64,000 nt of DNA from Vigna angularis (GCF_016808095.1 NC_068974.1:27264825-27328824), one strand, 5' to 3'; shown: positions 46,325-57,600, counted from the stretch's first letter. The notes: generated by a model from the sequence alone, not told the origin. Numbers and translations are program-made.

Positions 46325-47620
46325 ATTCTCCCTCTTCTATGTACTATTTTCTTTCTCTTTCGTTTCTCCATACTCATTCTCACTCTCATCTTTTTCTCCT
46401 TTCATTTCTTTTTCTTCTTTAGGTTTAGTCTCAACTTTCGTTTCTTCTTTCTTCTCTCCTTCTAAATAATCCTTCTCTCTTTCTTCAATTCTCAAATTGT
46501 CATCAATCTCCTTTCCTATAATTTTACATTGCCTAATATTGATAGATTTATATTACTTCTTTGGATTAACCCTTGTACTGGCTAAAATTTGAGTGTCTTG
46601 TTGGTTGCAAGTTGTTGTGCAATCTATCCAATTTGTACTTTCAGATTTCTTATGGATGCCTCAATGTTCTTATGATTGGAAGTTGACACTTATATGAATT
46701 GAGGTAGACCATCTTAAAGCTCAAATACTCTTTTTTATTATGAGATTGTTGTCCTTGATAAGGTGCATGTGCAGATTGCCTATTTAATGTTCCTACATCT
46801 TGCCTCCTACTAAAATGTTGATTTTTATTTTGAGTTGATCTCCAATTGGTAGAATAATCATCAGGCCTCATGTGGTTGTTGATGTAGTTTACGTCCTCTT
46901 CTTTTTTATTTTTTGATGTAGAATAGTGACCATTGATCACCTGAGTAGAAATCACATCTCATCAATTGTTATGTTGAGCCATAAGATCGTGGCTCAAGCT
47001 GCAACTTTGACATTTTATTTTTCATTTCTTCCATCTACTGTAAAATGACTTTATCTTATCTAGAATGACATCCTGAGTTCCAAGCTCTAAAATTCCCCTC
47101 TTAAAAGGTTGAATTCTATCATATTGAGTTTGGTAGTCACTAGCTGCTAATGATTCAGTTATCCTAATGACTTCTTCAACATCTTTAAACATCATGGTTC
47201 CTCTTGCTGATGCATCTAACAACATCATGGTTTGAGACCTAAGTCCATTGTAAAACATGTTGAGTTGTGATACATCATTAAATCCATGGTTATGACATTT
47301 TATGAGTAAAGCCTTGTATCTTTCCATGCTTGAAAAATTGGTTCATCAATTCCTTGACAAAAAGTTGCAATAGTATATTTCACATTAATAAAATCTATTG
47401 GAGGGAAAAATCTTGCTAAAAACTTCTCCACATCTTCCCAAAAGGTTCGGCTTTGAATAAGATGTCATTGCAGCCATTTTAGCTTTACTAGTGAGCGAAA
47501 AAGGAAATAATCTTAGGTAAATGGCATATTCATTGTTAGAATAAGTTCCATACAATTCATATAATGTTTCAAGATGATGGAATGGATCCTTCTAGCATAA
47601 ACCAACAAACTGGTTCGTTG
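46325..47620 (-). pseudogene. gag of the old gypsy element, degraded
   Basis: On the minus strand, from about 47605 down: DPFHHLETLYELYG, LRLFPFSLTSKAK, then an open stretch (47327-47022) with HGFNDVSQLNMFYNGL and DASARGTMMFKD, EEVIRITESLAASDYQ. This is the retrotransposon-gag domain of Athila/Tat-type elements. A second open stretch (46955-46650) and a Lys/Glu-rich end (46640-46325) follow. Several stops and frameshifts are present. The first ~50 residues expected before the DPFHHL-like motif are missing. Confidence 0.8.
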
Positions 47621-49326
47621 TAATTAATGAGTAGTGTAAGCTTCATTTCTAGCAAATATATTAAGTATTTCATAGTACAAGTGTCGTATCCACAACAATT
47701 TGGTAGAATACACAATGTTCGAACTTGTTTGATTTGAATAAAACAATGTTTGGGTTGTACGAGAAGTATTAAAACATATTTGATGTATAAAAAGTTTTGA
47801 TTTAAGGCAATAATGATGTGTTAAAGATAAATTTGAATAAAAGATTGGTTTGAATATGATAAAGACATGTTGAAGCTAGATTTTAACACTTTGTCCATCT
47901 CTTGTATTGATTCTATCATCATTTACAAACATGCAATTATTCATGTCTTGGGTGCTCTTTTCGAATGTAACTTTAGGTCCATTTTTCGCACCTGGAGCCT
48001 AAGATCATCAAACTTTAGTATGATTTCTCAATGTCTGCTTGAATGAGTCACTTGCATTAAGATCAAGACTCTATAACCAACTAAAACATTAGATCTATTC
48101 CTAATATCTAAAAGCAGGAGGAGAATTAATTGAACCATAACTTGAAACCAGTTCTCACTCAATCCCAAGCTAATGAAATAAGACGAGTTATTAGTTCATC
48201 TAACAACGTATATAAATTAATTCACAAACATATAATACAAGCATACTTTGATAAATATAATTGATACATGAGAGTTCCAAAGGGTTACATCTTTTCTTCA
48301 ACACAAGAGAGGCTTAACTCTTCATAATGTATACATATAATACAATGCTTTTAAAAAACATGCTCTCTTATGTTTTCTAAGAATATTCACTAAGTGCAAA
48401 GAAAATTGTTTTCAAAAAACCCTCTAAAAAGACTCTAAAATAAGCGTACAACTATTTTTATAGACTGTCCAAGGTAGTGCTTAGCAATGCACTTGTAGCT
48501 TTAGTTGCAGCGGTTTCCTTCTTAGGTGATTTTTATTTGGCTTAATAGCCTATTTTGTCCCCAATTTTGCTGAATAATGTTAATTCAGTCCCTCATTTTA
48601 AAAGTGTTTGAAATTGGTCCTCACTTATTAAATTTTGCGTCAACGTCGTCCCTTTCGTTAAATAGAAACAAACGACGTTAATGGATTGATGATCTGACAG
48701 CAGATAGTGCTTACGTGTCATTATTTAGTTGTGTGCGTGCTGACGTGTTATTTGATCAGAGGTTGAGGTGGATATTAACAAATTGAGTGTTTGAAATTGG
48801 GGAAAATTTGAGTCAAGAAACCACCACCGTCAAACCCAAACGTTGACCAAAACCAAGCACTAAAAGATGCGAGCTCAAGAAACCCAAACTCAGATCAACA
48901 CGAAGAGGCAAAACCCCAGACCCAAATTCAAAATCGAAGACCTCACCTTCTCAAATTGCAAAACAAAAAAAGGGATCAGAAGCTCCAATTCAAGCCTTGA
49001 ATCAACGTAGAAGAAAGAGAATCTCAACCCAAGAGAGAAATCAAGAAAGAAACCTAAAATTTGAAAGCCCTAACCTCCAAATCCCCAATTTAAGAAACCC
49101 TAAACTCAATCCCAAATCAAAATCCCCATTTCAAACCCTGGCTCAAAACAAAACGAGACAAAAACCTGCAAGGACGAGACAACAACCCACATTTCCAAAT
49201 CAAAAACAAGGTCATGAACCCTAAATTGCAAGAATGGGATCGTGATTCACTTTGCTGCCGTCATCGGTACCCCTCACAACAGGTCGATGTTGCCGTCACC
49301 AGTCACCATCAAATAGAGACCCTCAC

Positions 49327-50389
49327 TGTTAGCAAATTGATGAAGATGAAGTTTTGATGATGTCCAATTCAAGTCAAGAACAAACAAGACTCATGAAGAA
49401 TGATCTTTGAAGACTTGTAATCTTTTGTAATAATTGTATGAACATAGGAAAATTAGTAGTTTTATGTATGCATTCAAAAGTGATGTAAAAATAAGCCATA
49501 AGCAAAATTATGTGCAGTGCTAATCGATTAACAAGAGGTGCTAATCGATTAGCGTTAATCGATTAACAAGGGCTGTTAATCGATTGTTCCAGTGCGCCAT
49601 GAAGAAGCCCAGCAGTGCAGTGCTAATCGATTAACAGAGGGTGTTAATCGATTAGCGTTAATCGATTAACAAGGTGAACGTTTGAAAAACTAGCCGTTTT
49701 TAGAGCCGTTGAAGTATCCGTTGCGTTGTTAATCGATTAACCACTGTAGCTAATCGATTAACACAGTCAGAAAGTCTAAAAGCGAAAATGGAGGAGCCTT
49801 TGGATGAGTCTATAAATAGACTCTCATTTTCTCTCAACTCCAACTCTTCCCTTGTGCTCAAGTACTCTGAACTCTTTTGAGAACTCTGTGAAATTGCTGA
49901 AGCTAAGGAAACTCTTGTCTGCAAGTGGTACTGCGGTGACAGAGGAATAGCTTGATCATCCTTGGTGTGTCTGAGGAAGTGTCTGGAAGAGAATCATCCT
50001 TCGTGAAGCATTCGAAGGAGGTGATCATCCTTTGTGAAGATTCAAAGGAGGTGTAATTTCATCTCTTGTGGTTTCAAGAGAGGTGGTAATTTCTAAACTG
50101 TTACAAATTGTTTTTCTGTGTGACTAATATTTGTAATAGTTTTGTGATAGTGAAAAAGGTTTATCTTGTTTGAGATAAGCGACTGGACGTAGGATCCTAG
50201 TGATCTGAACCAGGATAAAATACCTGTGTAATTTTTCTCTTTCCCTTACTCTGTTATTTAAGTTTAATTATCTGCTTAGTAAGAAATTAAGAGAAAAATA
50301 TTAAAAAGGGATAATATTTGAATATAACCAATTCACCCCCCCTCTTGGTTTGTTCCCACGCTAACCATTCCGCTGCAGCCGCTCTGACA
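49327..50389 (+). mobile_element. Solo LTR (copia-like) inside the MULE
   Basis: TGTTAGCAAATTG...GCTCTGACA with the 5-bp duplication CTCAC at 49322-49326 and 50390-50394. Promoter-like GTCTATAAATAGACTC at about 49809-49824, and a C-rich AATTCACCCCCCCTCTTGG stretch near 50332-50349 as in other copia LTR ends. Nine copies of TAATCGATT lie at 49520-49765. The right edge is chosen because it gives both CA and a matching duplication. Confidence 0.75.
49520..49765. repeat. Cluster of nine TAATCGATTA-type palindromes
   Basis: Nine occurrences of (G)(C/T)TAATCGATT(A/G), most of them within a 12-14-bp palindrome such as GTTAATCGATTAAC, irregularly spaced, directly upstream of the LTR promoter at about 49809. 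Confidence 0.9.
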
Positions 50390-51509
50390 CTCACTACGCC
50401 ATCGCCTTCCCAAACAACCAGGATTGCATCTCTTCTATCAACGTCACACCGCGAGTCATCGATCAGGATTCTGCACTACTAAGCCACAAATCGAAAACCC
50501 TCTTCTCCAAGGTTGGATGATCCGCGAGTAATGCACAAAAAACATGAGGTACGAAACTGATTGGGGTTTGCCTACTCGAGATAAATGGCAGAGAGAAGAA
50601 ATTGGGAAGATAACCTCTGAATATGGTTTTTGTTGAGAGGAACCAACAATAAGGAAAACAAATTGGTTCTTCCCCTCTTTGCAAGGCCAAACCAGAACTA
50701 CTGGGAAAGGGGGAAGAAGAGAGTTTCTTCCCTAGCCAACCTCTCGCATGAGACAAAGAGAAAGGGAACAAAGCATCTCTATTGCGACAGCCCAATAATG
50801 ACATGTAAGCATTATCTGCTGCCAAATCATCAATCTATTAATGTCGTTTGTTTTTATTTAGCGGAAGGGACGACGTTGACGCAAAATTTAATAAGTGAGG
50901 ACCAATTTCAAAAACTTTTAAAATGAGTGACTGAATTGACATTATTCAGCAAAACTAGGGACAAAATAGGCTATTAAGCCTTTTTATTTTATGGCTCAAC
51001 CTTATGATTTAGTGTTTCAACTCTTGAGATGACTTATTTGAGAAGGAGTTCTCATAGCTTAGTCTTAGGTTAATGCTTGAGGTTTCCTCTTCTAAAGGGT
51101 TTGCTTATGTGGCTCAACCTCAATTATGTCGCTCGCCCACACTAATCATAGTTTCATTCAGAATTGCTTGAAAGTTTTCCACTTTGACTCTTTGCTAGTG
51201 TTGTAAACTGGAAAACAAACTAAATTAAGGTGAATTTAACATAAACTTACTAAACAAAAGCAAGATAAGTGTCAATTTCATATCAAAATTAACTTATATT
51301 GAGCACTTATTAACTATTCCATATACTAATTATAAAATCCAAAGAAAACTAATAAAATAAAATATATAATAATATAAATTTGTTTTTTTTGTATGGTTGT
51401 GTCATAATTTTTGCTGGATAAATAAATTTATGTATAGTTTTATTTATTTATTGTTTAATAACACATTATTTATATAACTAATTTTATGTATAATTTTCAA
51501 TGAGAAATT

Positions 51510-51620
51510 TGTAGTCTAGTGGTTGAGGTTGGATTTGGTGTTGTAAGGGGGGCCATTGTTCTAATCCATGTAGGGTCATCCTCTTGGATTTTATTTTTTT
51601 GCAAGTGTGTGGGGTCCACA
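51510..51620 (+). mobile_element. Possible tRNA-derived SINE
   Basis: An A-box-like TAGTCTAGTGGTTGAG at 51512-51527 and a B-box-like TTGTTCTAATCC at 51557-51567, spaced as in tRNA genes, are followed by a T-rich tail. The body has no tRNA cloverleaf complementarity that I could establish, so a SINE head is more likely than a tRNA gene. No target duplication was identified. Confidence 0.4.
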
Positions 51621-52765
51621 AGTTTTTTTTTACAAAAGAAAGTTTAAGCAAGTAGGGCCTACAGTCTTACGAGTGAAAAGAAGAGGAAAACAAAGTTCAT
51701 TTGCAGAAAAAGAAAATGTTAATAAAAGAAACATGAAATAGAACTATATATAAGATATGAAGGTTCTCGTAAATGATTTCTTTTTTAGAAACAAAATGGA
51801 TGAAAAACAGAAAAAGGTATATATCTCCAATGGTTTGAAAGATTTTAAAGATAAGAGGCAAGAATTTATCTTCTATGATTTTAGATAGAATGAGTATATC
51901 TTCAAAATATTAAAGAGAACATATTAGGCCCAAAGAGATAGAAAGCATGGGTGTTTTCTAGGGTACTACATTTGGTGAATATAAATACACGAAAAGAGGG
52001 GTAAAAACGGGGGAAAATGTTGTGAAGGACAAAGAAAACGTGAGGAGGAGAAGAGAACCGAGAAAGGGAGAGAACTGTGATATAATGGGATTTGGCCCTA
52101 GCCCATGTGGATTGGTGCCAATAAAGCCCACAAGATCAATAAAGCCCACAAGGCTAAATACCCCCGAAGTCCTATGGGTCAGGGCCAGCCCATGGACCTT
52201 CCTTTTTACCAAATTTTATGTACAAAAAAAAGTTATGCACAAGCTAGCAAAAAAGACTCGAAACCAAAAGTACTACACAAAGTTTATCTCAAAAGCTAGA
52301 GATGAAAAATAATAGATATAAGAATAAACGTCACTGACTTAGAAAAATATGATATATCAACTTTGTTCTGTCATATTAATGCTTGTTACAAAAGCTATAT
52401 ATCTTCAAGATTATAGTTGTTTTATTTGTGACCTAATACAAATAACATAAAGAGCAACAATACACATATACATGTTGTCCAAAACAAAAATCTCATAAAA
52501 GAATTGTTCTTATATAATTACCTAACCACGTACTCTAGTTTTAGAAATAATAATTGTCATTAGTTACTTTCAATTAATAGCCACCATCACGCAGATTCTA
52601 ATACATAATTAATGCAATTTTCTGATACAAAATAAATTACTTTTTCTCATAAACACTCATTATAATAGTTGCCTAAAATCGTTCAACAAATGCTTTCTAG
52701 TCCACTAAGAGCTCAAATTCAATTAGGTTTACATCATTCATCCATCTATATAACTCATTATTAGA
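51621..52765. other. Unassigned intergenic sequence
   Basis: AT-rich apart from 52080-52200, which has repeated AAAGCCCACAAG phrases. Open frames on both strands there (51958-52212 minus, 52022-52312 plus) have no domain. Contains the first copy of a 39-bp direct repeat (52311-52349). Confidence 0.4.
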
Positions 52766-53659
52766 TAAAATTTATGTTTAATGTCTCGGTAGGTCCCTAT
52801 TTTCGTCTAGAATCTCAAATAGGTCCCTTTCTTTCGGTGTCTCAACTAGGTCCTTATTTTGTGAAAAATGCATCAATTAGACCCTTACTGTTAAATTGGA
52901 CCTAACGATGTTAATGTATACTTGACGTGGCACGATGGACTATATTTTTAATTGACGTGACTGAATGATGTGAATTTGGATTATTTTAAAATTAAAAAAG
53001 TGAGAGCCTCACAGTTACGGTCGCCACCCACCGTAGAGCTTCTTCATTCACAGGTTAGGCTTCTCCCCTAAAGTTCCACCGGAGACTTCTCCCTCTCCTT
53101 CGATTCTCCCATTCAGATAAAGAACATTCCTTAAATTTAAGGTTTAATAGCCTCCTTGGTCCCCACTTTCGTTGCCTAATCTCAATTCAGTCTCCATTTT
53201 TAAAAGTGTTTGGAATATGTCCATAGTTAGTAAAATTTGCATCTAATTTGTCCCTTCCGTTAAGTATCACCAAACGGAGTTAATGCATTAATGATGTGGC
53301 ACCAGTTATGTGCAACATGTCACTATATTGATTTGTAAATGATGACGTGTAAGTAACTAATAGAGAATACGATTTTTTTTAAGTTAGGGTTTTATAATTT
53401 GGGGGAAATCTGATTTTGGGCATAGATAGAACCAATTAGGGTCTTCTCCTTTTTGTTGCGAACACGGTACAATGGTGGGTGTTCTTCTTCAAATTTGTCT
53501 TGTTCTATTTCTTTTGTTGTTCTTTAGCGTTTGGATGTTAGTGTTGTCTGTTAGCAGTAGAGTGGTGGTTCGTCTTTGGTGAGTTGGTGTTCCCTTGTTC
53601 GCAGTTGGTTGGCAAAGTGGTTCGTGGTTGTCTCATTTTGGGGTTCGCTTCTTGTGTCA

Positions 53660-54129
53660 ATGTCTTTGAATCAAGGATGTTCGTCTTGCTCATGGGGGAG
53701 CTCTCGTGGTGGTATATCCAGAGGATTCGTTGGAAGCCAAATATGCCATTGTGGGGAGGTTGTTGTGTTGAGAGTGGCAAAAACAGTTAAGAATGAGGGG
53801 AAACAATTCTGGGACTGCCCTAATTACAAGGTTTGTAGTTTAATTTTTGTGATAAATTGTTCTGGTGATTAATGAAATGTTAATGAAGTGAATACTTTGA
53901 ACAGCGGACAAGAAATGAAGAACTTAAAGGATGCAATTTCTTTAAATGGTGCATTGAAGATAATGTAGATGATGCTGGTAGTACTATTGCTAGACAAAGG
54001 AAGAAGATTAATAGCTTGGAGAAATTTGTTATGGGTTTTCAAAGAAGGGAGAAGATGTTGATTTGGATACTATGTTTTATGGGATTGATTAACATCATCC
54101 TTCTTTGTATTTTGTTTAAAAGTCCATGA
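53660..54129 (+). CDS. GRF-type zinc-finger protein with C-terminal membrane segment (MULE-borne), 2 exons
   Basis: Exon 1 53660-53830 (57 codons) ends at an AAG/GT donor; exon 2 53905-54129 starts after an AACAG acceptor and ends in TGA. The joined product is 131 aa with no stop or frameshift. Residues about 31-85 form a GRF zinc finger: CHCGE, then VAKTVKNEGKQFWDCPNY, GCNFFKWC. A Lys-rich coiled segment follows, and residues about 105-128 are a hydrophobic helix (LIWILCFMGLINIILLCILF). GRF fingers bind single-stranded nucleic acid in better-known proteins such as APE2 and TOP3A. The role of these small MULE-borne GRF-membrane proteins is unknown. ATG choice: the first Met in the GRF frame after which the family-like Ser/Cys-rich leader begins; an upstream Met at about 53576 is also possible. 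Confidence 0.75.
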
Positions 54130-54770
54130 TGTGTTCTAGTAGTCAGTTGTTGTGAAGAACACTTTGGCCTTATTGTAATATGATGTTATGAAATCAATGA
54201 GAAATCTGAATTTGTGCATCTGAATTTATTGTTTGAATATACATTTTGTTTGATATATACAAGATAAGCTAATTGAACTTTAGATTGAAATGATAGTAAA
54301 ATGAGAAAGTGGTGTTTCATCCTCATTGAACATCCACTAAATTTATGGCTTCTGAATGTGCTATGGACGAAAACAACACTAAATCATAAAATTTATTGTA
54401 ACACATCACATTATTGTAATCACATAACATTATTGTAATCACATCATGTAAGTGTCCCTTACATTGATAAAGGTCAAGGTAAGTTACATTTAGTCTTCAT
54501 TGTCAAAGTGGAGTACTTGTAACATGAGTATACATCACAACAAAGAAGCATATCCCTGTCATCACAATATACATTACAACTAATTTATATTGTACTTCAT
54601 ATGCACATGAAATGAGCATCATTGATAATGACATGATAATCTGAAATTGGAAATCAAATGCACATCCAAAAGAGAAATTGTCATTGAAATTCAGATTATA
54701 ATCATCCAATTTGGTATCACAGCTTACAAAATACCCAATTCAAAATGAAGTTCAAACTACATGTCAATGT
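54130..54770. other. Spacer between the GRF gene and the MURA remnant
   Basis: AT-rich, about 640 bp, probably the two 3' UTRs; an ACATCA(C) phrase is repeated near 54405-54450. No trace of the missing transposase catalytic domain seen. Confidence 0.5.
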
Positions 54771-56301
54771 TTACAAAGCAGCCAATACTGGGTTGTAACA
54801 CACATACATTCTCTTGAAAATTCGATTGTCCTCATTAGGTTCAACCTTAACTTTAACAATTGAACCAGGATTAGACCGAAGCAACTCGTTTGCATAGTCA
54901 TAGAGTCTTCTATATTGTTCTTTAAAATCACCTTCTATTTGTTTAAAAGTCATTGCTTTTGCCCTACACGTTGTAGACCAAGAAACACCATTGTTCCACT
55001 TCTTAGAAACTTTGTTTTGGAGGTTATATAGATTAATATTGGGATTCTCTTTTATAGTCTTCTCTAACCTTCCACTCAACCATTTTGAAGTCATTAAACG
55101 GATGTTAAATTCCCTACTACATGTGTCCTTGTCTACATGGACATTTTCCTTTTGCCCCAGAACATCTAACACACACCCTTCTTTTGTCATTTTTATAAAC
55201 TTTTAATTTCCTTCCATTCTCTACTCCATACGTTCTTATAACTTCTGTAAAATCTTTTTTCTCAGGGAAATACGTACCCACTTCCCATTTATATTGTTCC
55301 ATACTTTTGAGCATTGAAAAAATCCTGAAATCCCTGTACCCATCTCTATCATCATCTGTTTTGTCACTTTCAACAATACTATTCAAACTCTCAGATTCCC
55401 AATCACTTTGGGATAAACCCCTAGGTCCACCAATTTCTACTTGGTTAGTAGGTTCAAATATATCACATTCCACTTCATCTTCATCATCATTCTAGACATC
55501 CTCTTCGGACCCATTCCAACTTATAACATCATACTCATCAGCTTCTACATCAGCTTGACCCTGTCCCTCAACACCATTACCCTCTACCTCAGCTACTCCC
55601 TCTACTTGAACTTGTACCTCACCTTCTACCACAACAGCTACATCAGCCACTACCTCAACTTCAACTTCTACCTCACCTTCTACCACCTTATCTACATCAG
55701 TCATTGCCTCAACTTCAACTTCTACCTCACCTTCTACCACAACATCTACATCACCCACTACCTCAACTTCAACTTCTACCTCAGCTTGTACTTCTACTTC
55801 AGCCCCTACCTCAGGCTCTAAATGACACACTTCCTGAACCTCTGCTTCACCCACTACCTGAACCTCAACTTCACCAACCTCTATCACAACTTCCTTTTCA
55901 GCCCCCTCTCTCTCAACTTCTCCTTCACCACTAGGTCTCTCAATTTCTGGTTGAGAAGAGTATTCCAACTCTACAAGATACTGAGGCTCAGAGACCATGT
56001 GTATAACATAAACATTAGCTTGACCATTCAACATAGCAATATTGACTACATGACATGCACCTTTGTCATCTGATAACAGTTCCAAACAATCTTCTAACAC
56101 AAGACCACGATCCAATGAATACCACAAGTCCTTTACATTTCTATAACCCATCTCCTTAAGAATGGTTAATATTTCAAAATAACTCCAAAGATCTGGATCA
56201 ATTTTTAAAGTTGTGGTTCGACCATAGTGGAATCTGAATGTCCCATTATTCTCAAATTTTCCCGCATGGTGAAACACGATTTCAACGTCTGAGTTGGCCA
56301 T
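54771..56301 (-). pseudogene. MURA-type transposase N-terminal remnant (no DDE domain)
   Basis: From Met at 56301: a PB1-like N-terminus (VEIVFHHAGKF, then TTLKIDPDLWSYFEI, LKEMGYRNVKDLWY), a long Val/Glu repeat region, TAG at 55492-55494, then in the same frame a MuDR DNA-binding-type region (YFPEKKDFTEVIRTYGVENG, KVYKNDKRRV, VRC). Near 55180 a frameshift with a deletion joins to TCSREFNIRLMTSKWL and FKEQYRRLYDYANELLRSNPGS. It ends at 54771 just where the DDE catalytic domain should begin. Family knowledge: MURA proteins need that domain and a SWIM zinc finger, so this copy cannot transpose itself. Confidence 0.88.
55590..55815 (-). repeat. Coding minisatellite, 54-bp unit (18 aa, Val/Glu alternation)
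   Basis: The phrase CCTCAACTTCAACTTCTACC recurs at 55653, 55707 and 55761, exactly 54 bp apart, with a more diverged copy to the left at about 55599. The unit is in frame and encodes an alternating EVEVEV...GDVDVVVEGEV pattern in MURA. Confidence 0.9.
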
Positions 56302-57242
56302 CTAAACTAATATAAAAATTGTTTACAATTAATCTATGCTTAAACCAAATGTTATCTACCCAAAAAACAAGTAAAATAAAGCAAAAACACAATTACAATA
56401 ATAAAAAAAATTTGTCCACACACTAGTAGGGGGACCACAACCACAATGGTGCAACACTGTTCAAAGCACATGTGCAAATAATGGGGACAGTAAACAGACA
56501 AAGCATACACAACTCAAAACTTACGGGGGGACCACAACGACAACAACCAAACACAACACAAAAGCTACCATAAACGCACCTTGGAATCACACTTTTTGTA
56601 ATATCCACGAACACGATTTCTGAAAATGTGTGTCCAAATCCGACGTACAACGATCTCTACACGATCTGTGTCTTCGCAATGTAGGCCAAGTGCAACAATG
56701 ACTCTATCTTCTCTCGCAGAAATCCAATTGCCCTCAACTCGCACAAATGAGCCCTAAATTAGATTTCCCCCAAATTATAAAACCCTAACTTAATAAAAAA
56801 TCATATTCTCTGTTAGTCACTTACACATCATCATTCACAAATCAATATAGTGACACGTTGCACATAACTAGTGCCACATCATTAATGTATTAACTTCGTT
56901 TGGTGATACTTAACGTAAGGGACAAATTAGATGCAAATTGTACTAACTGTGGACATATTCCAAACACTTTTAAAAATGGGGACTAAATTGAGATTAGCCA
57001 ACGAAAGTAGGGACTAAAGAGGCTATTAAACCTAAATTTAATAGTAGAAATATAGAACGAAAATGTTCTCTTGAGCTGAAACAAGTACTTCTGCATATTT
57101 TCAAATTTTTGACCTGGAGGCTAAACTTATGCTCTGTATTCCTTTTTTCTTACCCAACTCTTTCTATTCTGATGGAGTTAAGTTGTAAAACAATTCTATG
57201 TTTTTCAGTTTTTCATTATCAACATTGCCATTAAGTTCCAAC

Positions 57243-57600
57243 ATGTCAGAGAAGAAGAAGAAGAATATGCGTGGAAGGAGAACCGTTGGGGCGAACAAAA
57301 AGCCTCAACCATTGGTGGAAATGGAAGACGTAGAGGACGCTATGTTCTTCTCCAAAGACGATACTCACAAACTGAGACTGTCCCTTTTGAACTAGTACGA
57401 CCTCAACCGTAGGAACCTTCCTTGGAGATCACATCTACGTGAAGATGAAGAAAAACAAGAAGAAGAAGAAGAAGAAGAAATGAAAGAAGAGCTTATGGGG
57501 TGTGGGTCTCAGAGGTTATGCTTCAGCAAACAAGGGTTCAGAATGTTATTGCGTATTACAATCATTGGATGCCAAAATGATGGAGGCTCTCTATCAATGT
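57243..57600 (+). pseudogene. Captured MUTYH (adenine DNA glycosylase) 5' fragment, broken
   Basis: From ATG 57243: a Lys/Arg-rich leader, then LVEMEDVEDAMFFSKDD, LRLSLLN, TAG at about 57390 in place of a Trp codon, then YDLNRRNLPWR, which is the start of the HhH-GPD fold of plant MUTYH. A Glu-rich (GAA)n stretch follows, and after a frameshift come [17 protein letters not shown] and VIAYYNHWM, which contain the minor-groove reading helix motif. It breaks off near 57595. The iron-sulphur cluster and MutT-like C-terminal domain are absent. No introns are seen in the kept part. Inferred to be cargo of the outer MULE. Confidence 0.85.

Larger units (their letters stand above)
48539..50980. mobile_element. 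MULE inserted in the gypsy LTR, itself holding a solo LTR
   Basis: Inverted repeats of about 150 bp: 48539 onward (GGCTTAATAGCC, TTTTGTCCCC) pairs with 50980 backward. Perfect 9-bp duplication TTTTTATTT at 48530-48538 and 50981-50989. No transposase. The interior outside the nested LTR (48700-49326 and 50390-50830) has no confidently recognised gene fragment. The left part is A/C-rich and the right part has an open frame on the minus strand (50463-50825) without a domain. Non-autonomous. Confidence 0.9.
23485..51312 (-). mobile_element. Old gypsy (Athila/Tat-like) retrotransposon remnant, host of the whole nest
   Basis: Pieces of one minus-strand element are collinear once the later insertions are subtracted. 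From right to left they are the 5' LTR (about 47650-51312, split by a MULE), gag (46325-47620), protease and protease-RT linker (28223-29398) and the start of RT (23485-23815). Junctions between the pieces coincide with the target-site duplications of the inserted elements. The 3' part of pol, the 3' UTR and the 3' LTR are missing at the left edge (about 23485), so the element is truncated. All coding pieces contain stops and frameshifts. The age order follows from the nesting: this is the oldest layer. Confidence 0.8.
47650..51312 (-). repeat. 5' LTR of the old gypsy element, split by a MULE
   Basis: Right end on the minus strand begins about 51312 with a TAATAAGTGCTCAATATAAG-like start. The left end is near 47650, its exact edge not fixed. 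A promoter-like GTCTATAAAAATAG lies on the minus strand at about 48450-48465. Without the MULE insertion it is about 1.2 kb. The partner 3' LTR is not in the window. Confidence 0.65.
53141..57032. mobile_element. Inner MULE with MURA remnant and intact GRF gene
   Basis: Inverted repeats of about 245 bp: 53141 onward (GGTTTAATAGCC, GGTCCCCAC) pairs with 57032 backward to about 56788. Perfect 9-bp duplication TAAATTTAA at 53132-53140 and 57033-57041. It holds two diverging-ended genes: a plus-strand GRF zinc-finger gene near the left arm and a minus-strand MURA-type transposase starting near the right arm, so they converge in the middle. MURA lacks its catalytic domain, so the copy is not autonomous. 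Confidence 0.92.

Noticed and set aside
50463..50825. 120-codon minus-strand gene in the MULE at 48539
   Set aside because: No recognisable domain, and it runs into TIR-adjacent sequence; left as unexplained filler.
51510..51570. tRNA gene
   Set aside because: Box-like words only; I could not pair acceptor or anticodon stems.
55441..56073. Plus-strand frames opposite the MURA remnant
   Set aside because: By-product of the 54-bp minisatellite and purine/pyrimidine bias; the minus strand carries the recognisable PB1-like and MuDR domains.
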